A DNA stretch of 64,000 bases from Pedobacter foliorum. GTDB lineage: Bacteria; Bacteroidota; Bacteroidia; Sphingobacteriales; Sphingobacteriaceae. The stretch lies in assembly GCF_013266735.1 (NCBI RefSeq), contig NZ_JABSNU010000019.1, positions 1 through 64,000 on the forward strand, read 5' to 3'. Below, piece by piece: positions 34,514 to 41,851 of this stretch (the first letter of the stretch is position 1; each line of letters starts with the position of its first letter). The notes beneath the pieces were generated by a model that had not been told where the DNA came from, ran no database searches, and saw nothing but the letters and a program-made list of their open reading frames with translations. Both the position numbers and the translations under genes were made by a program.

Positions 34514-35104
34514 ATGGAGAATAATAAGATCATGCAAAAGAAAGTTTTGGTTATAGATAATTACGATTCGTTTACTTATAACCTGGTGCATTTAGTTAAT
34601 GAATTAGGCAGGGATGTTGAAGTGTGGAGGAATGATAAATTTGAGCTTGCAGATGTTGAGCAGTATGATAAAATTCTACTTTCGCCAGGACCAGGGATAC
34701 CTGAAGAGGCTGGATTGTTACTTGACGTAATCAGAACCTACGCATCAACCAAGAGTATTTTTGGTGTTTGTTTAGGTCAGCAGGCAATTGCTGAGGCATT
34801 TGGAGGAAGTTTGTTAAATTTAGGCAGGCCGATGCACGGAATTGCTACGCCAATTACGGTTTTGGATAAGAATGAGGTGTTGTTTAAAGATTGTCCGGAG
34901 GTGATTAAAGTAGGTCGCTACCATTCATGGGTGGTTAGCAATGAAGGGCTACCTGATTGCTTTGTAGTTACTGCAACGGACGATACGGATGAGATTATGG
35001 CATTGAGCCATAAGACACTTGATGTTCGTGGGGTACAATTTCACCCGGAAAGCGTACTTACTGAATACGGAAAACAGATGATGAAAAACTGGCTAGAAAG
35101 TTAA
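34514..35104 (+). CDS. trpG: Anthranilate synthase component II (glutamine amidotransferase)
   Basis: About 196 aa; class I glutamine amidotransferase that supplies ammonia to TrpE. The nucleophile is C86 in GVCLGQQAIAEAFGG, and the catalytic His-Glu pair is in FHPESVLTEYG near the end. The N-terminal pattern is VLVIDNYDSFTYNLVHLV. The start is taken at ATG 34514 (MENNK), one base after the trpE stop; ATG 34532 (MQKKV) is an alternative. An upstream frame reading into trpE is not used. Cotranscribed with trpE; the same subunit may also serve PabB, as in many bacteria. Confidence 0.95.
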   Translation: MENNKIMQKKVLVIDNYDSFTYNLVHLVNELGRDVEVWRNDKFELADVEQYDKILLSPGPGIPEEAGLLLDVIRTYASTKSIFGVCLGQQAIAEAFGGSLLNLGRPMHGIATPITVLDKNEVLFKDCPEVIKVGRYHSWVVSNEGLPDCFVVTATDDTDEIMALSHKTLDVRGVQFHPESVLTEYGKQMMKNWLES

Positions 35105-35106
35105 AT

Positions 35107-35898
35107 ATGAATATTTTAGATAAAATTGTACTAAGGAAGAAAGAAGAAGTGGCTTTGGCTAAGCAGAATGTTTCTGTTAAACAGCTGGAGGCTGCCCTTC
35201 ATTTTAACCGCAATCCATATTCTTTTAAAGAGTTTTTATTAGCGGAAGACCGCACTGGTATTATTGCTGAGTTTAAACGTCGTTCTCCATCTAAAGGTGT
35301 TATTAATGACAAAGTTACAGTTGCTGATGTCACTACAGCTTATGCTTCGGCAGGAGCGTCGGCACTTTCTGTACTAACAGACACAGATTTCTTTGGAGGT
35401 CATCAACAAGACTTATTGGAAGCCAGGGCTGCGAATAAGGTTCCTATTCTGAGAAAGGACTTTATGATTGATGAATACCAGATTCTTGAAGCAAAAGCCT
35501 GGGGCGCTGATATCATTTTATTGATTGCCGCCATTCTTACGCCTCAAGAGATTGCTGGTTTTGCAAGCACAGCAAAGGGTTTAGGCCTTAATGTGTTATT
35601 GGAAGTGCATAATCAGGAGGAGTTGGAGAGAAGCATTTGTAAGGATCTGGATGCGATAGGCGTTAACAATAGAAATCTAGCTGATTTTACGGTAAATATT
35701 CAGACTTCTTTTGATCTTGTTGACCAGATTCCTGCTGACTTTATGAAGATCTCTGAAAGTGCCATTAGCGATACTTCGACAATTAAATTATTGAAACAAG
35801 CTGGATTTAATGGCTTTTTGATTGGCGAGAACTTCATGAAAACTGAAGACCCTGGTGTTGCAATCAGAGAGTTTGTCAGTGAGTTGATCTCGGTATAA
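35107..35898 (+). CDS. trpC: Indole-3-glycerol-phosphate synthase
   Basis: 263 aa (beta/alpha)8 barrel. It closes the indole ring from 1-(2-carboxyphenylamino)-1-deoxyribulose 5-phosphate. Visible catalytic stretches: IIAEFKRRSPSKGVI (Lys and the Ser-Pro-Ser loop), ALSVLTDTDFFGG, VPILRKDFMIDEYQILEAKAWGAD, GLNVLLEVHNQEEL, IGVNNRNL and FMKISESAISD with a phosphate-binding FLIGENFM. It starts 2 bp after trpG. trpD, usually between trpG and trpC, is not here. Confidence 0.96.
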   Translation: MNILDKIVLRKKEEVALAKQNVSVKQLEAALHFNRNPYSFKEFLLAEDRTGIIAEFKRRSPSKGVINDKVTVADVTTAYASAGASALSVLTDTDFFGGHQQDLLEARAANKVPILRKDFMIDEYQILEAKAWGADIILLIAAILTPQEIAGFASTAKGLGLNVLLEVHNQEELERSICKDLDAIGVNNRNLADFTVNIQTSFDLVDQIPADFMKISESAISDTSTIKLLKQAGFNGFLIGENFMKTEDPGVAIREFVSELISV

Positions 35899-35912
35899 CT
35901 TTTGTATCTTTG
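35884..35912 (+). promoter_or_regulatory. Promoter of hflX inside the trpC tail
   Basis: TTG at 35884-35886, 18 bp, TATCTTTG at 35905-35912; hflX ATG is at 35921, so the mRNA leader would be only a few bases. It separates hflX-rbfA expression from the attenuated trp operon. Confidence 0.58.
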
Positions 35913-35920
35913 TACTTTAC

Positions 35921-37111
35921 ATGGGAAAACAGAAATATTACGACACGGCAGTTAAGCCGGAACGGGCGGTACTTGTAGGAGTAATCAGACCCGGTGAAAA
36001 GCCAGAGGAAACCCGGGAATACCTGGATGAGCTTGCTTTTCTTGTAGATACGGCGGGTGGTATTGTGGAACGTGAGTTTACACAGAAGATGCTGAAGCCA
36101 GACCGTGGAACTTTTGTAGGGACAGGGAAGTTAGAAGAAATACAGGCTTATGTAAAGTCTGAAGAGATTGATATGGTTGTTTTTGATGATGAGCTTTCAC
36201 CATCACAGCTAAGAAATATAGAACGGGAACTACAGGTTAAAATATTAGACCGCAGTAACCTGATCCTTGATATTTTTGCCAGCAGGGCACAAACTGCACA
36301 AGCTAAAACTCAGGTTGAGCTTGCACAATTACAATACTTATTACCTCGACTTACTCGCTTATGGACTCACTTAGAGCGCCAAAAAGGTGGTATTGGTATG
36401 AGGGGGCCGGGTGAAACTCAGATTGAGAGTGATAGAAGGATGATTCTTGAAAAGATTTCCCTTTTAAAAACCAGATTGGGCCTGATTGATAAGCAGAACG
36501 AAACGCAAAGGAAGAATCGCGGACAGCTAATACGTGTTGCGCTTGTTGGATATACTAACGTAGGAAAATCTACGATTATGAATATGCTTTCTAAATCTGA
36601 AGTATTTGCTGAGAATAAATTATTTGCAACCCTGGATACCACGGTAAGAAAGGTTGTTATTGAAAATCTGCCATTTTTATTGTCAGATACTGTAGGGTTT
36701 ATCAGGAAATTGCCTCACCATTTAGTAGAATGCTTTAAATCGACATTAGATGAGGTGCGTGAAGCTGATGTATTGATTCATGTTGTAGACGTTTCTCATG
36801 CTAATTTTGAGGATCAGATCAACGTGGTAAATGAAACCTTAAAAGATCTTGGGGCAAGAGATAAGGAGACAATCATGGTGTTCAATAAAATGGATGCTTA
36901 CGTGAGCCCGGAACCTGATCATGAAGAGGAGGAAAGAGTAGTGCTTACGCTTGATGATTTTAAACGTAGCTGGATGGCAAATCATAATGCCCCATCTATA
37001 TTTATATCAGCCCTGCACAAAGAGAATTTAGAAGAATTTAAGCAATTATTATACGATAAAGTTGTGGCTTTACATACCGAACGCTATCCTTATGATAAGT
37101 TGTTATATTAA
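35921..37111 (+). CDS. hflX: GTPase HflX
   Basis: 396 aa. HflX is a ribosome-associated GTPase that splits stalled or heat-damaged ribosomes. The N-terminal HflX domain (about 1-180) has ERAVLVGVI, TFVGTGKLEEI and DRSNLILDIFASRAQTAQAKTQVELAQLQYLLPRL. The linker QKGGIGMRGPGETQIESDRR is diagnostic. The G domain follows with P-loop GYTNVGKS (K216), FLLSDTVGFIRKLPHHL and the NKMD motif. It has its own promoter and is followed by rbfA after 31 bp, both acting on the ribosome. Confidence 0.97.
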   Translation: MGKQKYYDTAVKPERAVLVGVIRPGEKPEETREYLDELAFLVDTAGGIVEREFTQKMLKPDRGTFVGTGKLEEIQAYVKSEEIDMVVFDDELSPSQLRNIERELQVKILDRSNLILDIFASRAQTAQAKTQVELAQLQYLLPRLTRLWTHLERQKGGIGMRGPGETQIESDRRMILEKISLLKTRLGLIDKQNETQRKNRGQLIRVALVGYTNVGKSTIMNMLSKSEVFAENKLFATLDTTVRKVVIENLPFLLSDTVGFIRKLPHHLVECFKSTLDEVREADVLIHVVDVSHANFEDQINVVNETLKDLGARDKETIMVFNKMDAYVSPEPDHEEEERVVLTLDDFKRSWMANHNAPSIFISALHKENLEEFKQLLYDKVVALHTERYPYDKLLY

Positions 37112-37142
37112 TTAATGCCGTTAAAGAAGAAAGAGAAAAATT

Positions 37143-37520
37143 ATGGAAAGTAAACGTCAACAGAAATTTGCCGGGGTGATACAAGAGGAATTAGCTGCTA
37201 TTTTTCAGCGTGAAGGTTCTGCATATTTGCCTAATACACTGGTTACTATTACTAAGGTTCGCGTTTCTCCGGATTTGGCGGTAGCAAAGGTTTATTTAAG
37301 CTTTTTAAATACAAACAACACTACTTTGTCGGTTGCTGAAGTAAACTCTCACTCAAGTGAGATTAGATATAAACTGGGTGCGCGTATTCGTCACCAAGCT
37401 CGTGTAATTCCTACGCTTACCTTCTTTTTAGACGATACCAACGAGTACGTTGAGCATATGGATAAAATATTCGATAAAATATCCAGAGACCGTAAGGAGA
37501 CGGATGAAGAGGCAGACTAA
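37143..37520 (+). CDS. rbfA: Ribosome-binding factor A
   Basis: 125 aa, the usual size. RbfA is a KH-like protein that assists 30S maturation by binding 16S rRNA near helix 1. Landmarks: N-terminal RQQKFAGVIQEELAAIFQREG, LVTITKVRVSPDLAVAKVYLSF, and the C-terminal HQARVIPTLTFFLDDTNEYVEHMDKIF. It lies 31 bp after hflX and overlaps the start of the next gene by 17 nt. Confidence 0.96.
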   Translation: MESKRQQKFAGVIQEELAAIFQREGSAYLPNTLVTITKVRVSPDLAVAKVYLSFLNTNNTTLSVAEVNSHSSEIRYKLGARIRHQARVIPTLTFFLDDTNEYVEHMDKIFDKISRDRKETDEEAD

Positions 37521-38211
37521 TCTTTTAGATGCCTTAAATCGGGACGATATCGTAATTGGTAGGGTGGTCGATTTTGCCCCTGCTCATGACTTGTTGTATC
37601 CTCTTGATTTTACCAATGCGAACAAAGAGCTCACAAGTGATATTTTAGAGGATACCGACCTTTTTACCAATTGGGTTGAAAATAAACTACAACTAAATGC
37701 TTGTCGCTATGGCATTGGCGGATATAATGAACATAGGTCTATCTATGCCCGGAGTGCCCATTTCGATACAGATGAAGAGCCCAGAAGATTACATTTAGGT
37801 GTAGACATCTGGGGCCCTGCAGGAACTCCTGTTTATAATTTTCATGATGCAGTAGTTCATAGCTTTAAGTTCAATAATAATTTTGGCGACTATGGAGGAA
37901 CTATTATCCTGAAATATGTTTTGGGAGATGTGGTAATTCATGCGCTATACGGGCATTTAAGTGTTGCATGTTTAGATGGTTTGGAAGAGGGGATGTACAT
38001 TCCTTCCGGGCAACAATTCGCAACATTTGGAGCTAAAGAAGAAAATGGTTTTTGGCCACCTCATTTACACTTTCAATTGATATTCAACATGCAGGCATTG
38101 AAAGGTGATTATCCTGGTGTGTGCCAATATTCTAAAAGAGATATTTATCTGAATAATTGTCCTGATCCTGCACCAATATTAAAGCACACATTTTCATCTG
38201 CTTTGGTTTAA
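37504..38211 (+). CDS. M23-family peptidoglycan peptidase (LytM-like)
   Basis: 235 aa. The zinc-peptidase core has the M23 motifs: HLGVDIWGPAGTPVYNF (His and Asp ligands), an intermediate GTIILKYVL, ALYGHLSV and HLHFQLIF with the last His ligand. Such enzymes cut peptide cross-links in murein. No signal peptide is seen from the start at 37504, which is unusual for the family; the start is set there because it fits the M23 family and overlaps rbfA by 17 nt, whereas the longer frame from 37450 lies inside rbfA. It may act on imported muropeptides, or have another substrate. Confidence 0.86.
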   Translation: MKRQTNLLDALNRDDIVIGRVVDFAPAHDLLYPLDFTNANKELTSDILEDTDLFTNWVENKLQLNACRYGIGGYNEHRSIYARSAHFDTDEEPRRLHLGVDIWGPAGTPVYNFHDAVVHSFKFNNNFGDYGGTIILKYVLGDVVIHALYGHLSVACLDGLEEGMYIPSGQQFATFGAKEENGFWPPHLHFQLIFNMQALKGDYPGVCQYSKRDIYLNNCPDPAPILKHTFSSALV

Positions 38212-38228
38212 AATACGTAAATTGGTAT

Positions 38229-38879
38229 ATGTCAAAGATTCTCTTAGCATTATTTCTGTTATTTGGGTTAGGCGTTAAGGCTCAGCCTACTTTAAAGGGC
38301 GGATTGGACTCCTTTGTGGCAAATAATAAAGTTTATCCTCCATATTCTTTACAAAACTGTATTGATGGGACTGTTACTATAAGTTTCAAATTGAATAAAG
38401 CTGGTGAGGTTTATTTTTCTAAAGTTCAAAAAGGTATAGGAACAGACCTCGATGATGAGGCTTTACGACTTATCAGGTTGAGCAGTGGGAAATGGATAGT
38501 TCCTGCTGATCATGATACCATAGTATCTGTGGTAGTACCGATTAATTTTAAACTTTCAGGGGAGGACTGTGGGAATAAAAGTCAGAAAGAGATAAAGCAG
38601 GCTATAGAAATTTATAAAACTAATGTAGGTATGACTGATGCTGTGCTTAATTTTTATAGGCATAAGGCAGCAGGTAAATATACTATTGAGGAGGAACGTA
38701 AGATAATAGCTCTTAAAACAAGTCTTGGATATGATGATGAATATATGAAAATGAGAATAGACGATGGGCTAAAGAAGTTGAAACAAAAAGATAAGCAAGG
38801 AGCTTGTGAGGATTTTATGTTTGTAAAAAATATGGGGTACGATTTGGCTGATGAACAGATTGCCAAGTACTGCAATTAG
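38229..38879 (+). CDS. Exported protein with TonB C-terminal-like domain
   Basis: 216 aa. A signal peptide (about 1-18, LLALFLLFGLGVKAQP) is followed by a TonB C-terminal-like fold (about 35-110): IDGTVTISFKLNKAGEVYFSKVQKGIGTDLDDEALRLIRLSSGKWIVP. There is no membrane anchor or proline-rich spacer, so it is not a true TonB energy transducer. The last about 90 residues are helical and charged, with KQKDKQGACEDF resembling an SEL1/TPR-type unit. It probably acts in the periplasm as an adaptor. It follows the M23 gene by 17 bp. Confidence 0.8.
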   Translation: MSKILLALFLLFGLGVKAQPTLKGGLDSFVANNKVYPPYSLQNCIDGTVTISFKLNKAGEVYFSKVQKGIGTDLDDEALRLIRLSSGKWIVPADHDTIVSVVVPINFKLSGEDCGNKSQKEIKQAIEIYKTNVGMTDAVLNFYRHKAAGKYTIEEERKIIALKTSLGYDDEYMKMRIDDGLKKLKQKDKQGACEDFMFVKNMGYDLADEQIAKYCN

Positions 38880-39751
38880 ACAATAACATTAATAGCCGCC
38901 GGAATTATATTGGCTTCAATGCGGTTAACTTTTCCCATATACTCGCCATCAACCTGGAAATGGGCTTTGTGCTTGGTTTGTATATCAAGACTGGTGATTT
39001 GAAAAGCTTCAATGTTTTTAGGGTTTAAAGCCATATTAGTAAATCTGAGTTTTAAAATCTCCATCACTGAGTATTCTTTTACAAGAATTACTTCAAAGAA
39101 ATCATCATCAAGTTTTCCATCCGGATTGATTTTAACTCCTGTGCCATACATGGTGGCATTGGCTATTACCACCATAGCGGCCTCTGAATGAATGATCTTG
39201 TCTTTTACTCTAATTAGTACTTCCATCTTGTGATGGCTCCATAGCGCCTTCCATGCGGCCTTTGTATAGCCCCACATACCTCGCTGGGGGAGGTCATTGA
39301 ATTTTTTAACGATATAGGCGTTAAAGCCGATATCGGCAAGGTGGATGCATAGCTCGTTGTTTACGGTTATGGCATGTATCTTTTTTGGTTGTCCGTTTAC
39401 TGCAACATCCAGTGATTCTTTAATGGTTGTCGGGATTCCTAATTCTCTCGCCATACCATTTGCAGATCCGGCAGGTATAATGCCCATGGGTGTTTCTGTT
39501 TGCAATAAACATTCTGCAACCAACTTAATTGTGCCATCTCCACCTACTGCTATTACGCGGTCTGCATTTGAATTGGTTATTATCACTTTAAGTTTGTCGA
39601 ATGAGCAGTCTAAAGTCAGCTCATAAATCTCTGCGGTATGCTCTAATGCCTCAAAATAAGCGCTTATTACATCACCGAAATTAATTTCACCATTCCCTGA
39701 TCCCGGATTAACAATAAACAGTAACTTCAATTGAGAGGACTTGTCTTCCAT
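38876..39751 (-). CDS. Diacylglycerol/lipid kinase (YegS/DagK family)
   Basis: 291 aa. The catalytic N-terminal domain has IVNPGSGNG, the nucleotide-binding VGGDGTIKLVAECL (GGDGT at 70-74) and GIIPAGSANGMARELGIP. The C-terminal beta domain has KINPDGKLDDDFFEVIL. It phosphorylates a lipid hydroxyl (diacylglycerol or a related lipid) at the inner membrane; the exact acceptor is unknown. It ends in a 4-bp convergent overlap with the TonB-C-like gene and starts 54 bp from the divergent App1-type phosphatase. Confidence 0.93.
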   Translation of the reverse strand: MEDKSSQLKLLFIVNPGSGNGEINFGDVISAYFEALEHTAEIYELTLDCSFDKLKVIITNSNADRVIAVGGDGTIKLVAECLLQTETPMGIIPAGSANGMARELGIPTTIKESLDVAVNGQPKKIHAITVNNELCIHLADIGFNAYIVKKFNDLPQRGMWGYTKAAWKALWSHHKMEVLIRVKDKIIHSEAAMVVIANATMYGTGVKINPDGKLDDDFFEVILVKEYSVMEILKLRFTNMALNPKNIEAFQITSLDIQTKHKAHFQVDGEYMGKVNRIEANIIPAAINVIV

Positions 39752-39805
39752 TATGTTTTCTTTAATATCACAAACAACTTTAACATTGCTCTGTTTTAAT
39801 TATTA

Positions 39806-40783
39806 ATGAATAAATCTGTAAGTGTTAAAGTATATCATGGATACGGGCATACACATAATCTTGTTGTATATGGTCATGTATTTAAGTTTAAGGCCAAAAC
39901 AATGCAGGGTTTTAGTAATAATCTATTCGTTAATTTTATTCATTTACTGAAACTGTTTGTGCTGAAGCCATACCCTCATGTACAAGTTCGGTTAACTTTT
40001 AACGGACAAGAAGTATATCATAAAACGGAGTATGATGGCTTTTTTAAATTTGAATGGTCGGCAAATAATGATGTTAGCGCAGGTTGGCATGGAGTAAAAA
40101 TTGAAGCCATAGGTAATGATGGAAAGATAATGGCTATAGGGCTAGGGCAGGTTTTTGTACCACACATTACTCAATTTGCCTTTATTTCTGATATAGATGA
40201 TACAGTAATGGTATCTCATTCTGCAACTATTAGAAGAAGACTCAGAGAGCTTTTTATTAAAAATCCGAGAACAAGGAAAACCTTTAAGGGAACATATACT
40301 CATTATAGTGCATTGGCTCTGTCACATACTACCGCAGATCAGCCTAATCCATTTTTCTATGTGTCTAGCAGTGAGTGGAATTTGTATGATTATTTGTTAG
40401 AGATTTTTACGTACAATAGATTGCCTGACGGAGCCTTTTTATTAAATCAGATTAAGCAGTTAAAAGACCTTATTAAGACGGGTAAAACGGGGCATGAGGG
40501 AAAGCTCATGAGGGTTATGAGAATTCTGGACGCTTTTCCTAATCAAAGGTTCGTTTTCTTTGGCGACAATACACAGAAGGATCCAGAAATATATACTGCC
40601 ATTGCTGAGAAATACCCTAAAAATATTGAGGCGGTTTACATCAGGAATATCAGAAAGGAAATGGAAGGGGTCACTAAAGAATTTTTAAAAAGAATAGAAG
40701 CACAAAATATCAGGACTTGTTTATTTGAAAACAGCCTAGACGCAATAGAACATTCTAAAAAAATCGGATTAATTACTGATTAA
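39806..40783 (+). CDS. App1-family phosphatase (DUF2183), putative phosphatidate phosphatase
   Basis: 325 aa. The C-terminal HAD-like App1 catalytic domain (about 120-310) begins FISDIDDTVMVSH; D129 and D131 are the nucleophile and acid of the DxDxT motif. PFFYVSSSEWNLYDYL and FFGDNTQKDPEIYTAIAEKYP supply the later HAD motifs. The first about 120 residues are a beta-rich accessory domain. In yeast App1 hydrolyses phosphatidate; the bacterial substrate is inferred. It is transcribed divergently from a lipid kinase, so the two may oppose each other. Confidence 0.9.
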   Translation: MNKSVSVKVYHGYGHTHNLVVYGHVFKFKAKTMQGFSNNLFVNFIHLLKLFVLKPYPHVQVRLTFNGQEVYHKTEYDGFFKFEWSANNDVSAGWHGVKIEAIGNDGKIMAIGLGQVFVPHITQFAFISDIDDTVMVSHSATIRRRLRELFIKNPRTRKTFKGTYTHYSALALSHTTADQPNPFFYVSSSEWNLYDYLLEIFTYNRLPDGAFLLNQIKQLKDLIKTGKTGHEGKLMRVMRILDAFPNQRFVFFGDNTQKDPEIYTAIAEKYPKNIEAVYIRNIRKEMEGVTKEFLKRIEAQNIRTCLFENSLDAIEHSKKIGLITD

Positions 40784-41148
40784 CTTATGGATTTTCCAAA
40801 TGGAGAAAATGCAAGGTTCATTAATTTGAAATGTTGTCTGCCAAATGGAATGCCCACAATTGTAATACATAGTAAGATTCCAAAGAAAAGGTGTGTAAGT
40901 GCAATCCAGAAGCCTCCAAATATTAACCAAATGATATTCATTATGGTTGATAGGCAGCCTGTATTGGATGAGGTATCGGTAATTTTAACACCAAAGGGAG
41001 CAAGGCCAACAAATGCAAACTTGAAACACTGTAGTCCAAATGGAATACCTACAATAGTAAGGCAAAGGATAAGACCTCCGATTATATATTCGAAAAAAAT
41101 GAATATTCCACCAAAAATGATCCAGATTATATTGCCTATTAAGTTCAT
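40780..41148 (-). CDS. yccF: YccF-domain inner-membrane protein
   Basis: 122 aa containing two YccF repeats (about 1-55 and 65-122). Each reads GNIIWIIFGGIFIFFEYIIGG... or NIIWLIFGGFWIALTHLFFGI.., ending LTIVGIPFG. Each repeat contains a hydrophobic hairpin. Function unknown; widespread in bacteria. It overlaps the App1 gene end by 4 nt (convergent) and starts 70 bp from aat on the other strand. A long open frame antisense to this gene is not coding. Confidence 0.9.
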   Translation of the reverse strand: MNLIGNIIWIIFGGIFIFFEYIIGGLILCLTIVGIPFGLQCFKFAFVGLAPFGVKITDTSSNTGCLSTIMNIIWLIFGGFWIALTHLFFGILLCITIVGIPFGRQHFKLMNLAFSPFGKSIS

Positions 41149-41218
41149 GTTATGCTTTTTTATTATGATGAAATATAGGAAGATTAGTTACATTAAACCT
41201 AATGTTTTATTATTGTAA

Positions 41219-41851
41219 ATGGTTTTTAGACTACCGGAAAATGAGATTGTGTTTCCTAATCCTGCTTTGGCTGATCCAGATGGACTGTTAGCTGTAGGGG
41301 GGGATTTGAGCATAGAAAGGTTACTTTTGGCCTATCAGAATGGGATTTTTCCATGGTTTAGCGATGATGATCCAATTTGTTGGTATTCGCCACATGAGCG
41401 ATGCGTAATATATCCTTCCCAAGTGAAGGTTAGTAAAAGCATGGCCAAAATTCTTAAATCAGGGACTTTTGTGATAACTTTTAATAAGGCATTCAGGGAG
41501 GTGATTGTTAACTGTGCAAAGGTTGGAAGAAAAGATCAGCCGGGCACCTGGATTACTCAGGAAATGCAGGATGCTTACATTAATTTGCATGAAAAAGGCT
41601 ATGCGAAAAGTGTAGAAGTTTGGAAAGATGGCGCATTGGTCGGTGGATTATATGGCGTTGAAGTTGATGATGTTTTTTGCGGAGAAAGCATGTTTAGTTT
41701 ACTGAGTAATGCGTCGAAAACAGCCCTAATATGGCTCTGTCAAACAAATAAATTCAAGCTAATAGATTGCCAACTGCCCAATGATCATCTGATGAGTTTA
41801 GGTGCAGAAATGATTTCCCGTGAACAATATGAAGAATTCCTGAAAGATTAA
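41219..41851 (+). CDS. aat: Leucyl/phenylalanyl-tRNA-protein transferase
   Basis: 210 aa. The enzyme attaches Leu or Phe from charged tRNA to the N-terminus of proteins, marking them for ClpAP (N-degron pathway). Landmarks: FPNPALADPDGLLAVGGDLS, LLLAYQNGIFPWFSDDDPICWYSP, RCVIYP, TWITQEM, GLYGVEVDDVFCGESMF and LIDCQLPNDHLMSLGAE. Size matches the family. It overlaps the end of the convergent SNF2 helicase gene by 4 nt. Confidence 0.96.
   Translation: MVFRLPENEIVFPNPALADPDGLLAVGGDLSIERLLLAYQNGIFPWFSDDDPICWYSPHERCVIYPSQVKVSKSMAKILKSGTFVITFNKAFREVIVNCAKVGRKDQPGTWITQEMQDAYINLHEKGYAKSVEVWKDGALVGGLYGVEVDDVFCGESMFSLLSNASKTALIWLCQTNKFKLIDCQLPNDHLMSLGAEMISREQYEEFLKD

Noticed and set aside
40787..41218. 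143-codon open frame antisense to yccF
   Set aside because: It is the shadow of the YccF repeats, has no family pattern, and yccF on the other strand is unambiguous.
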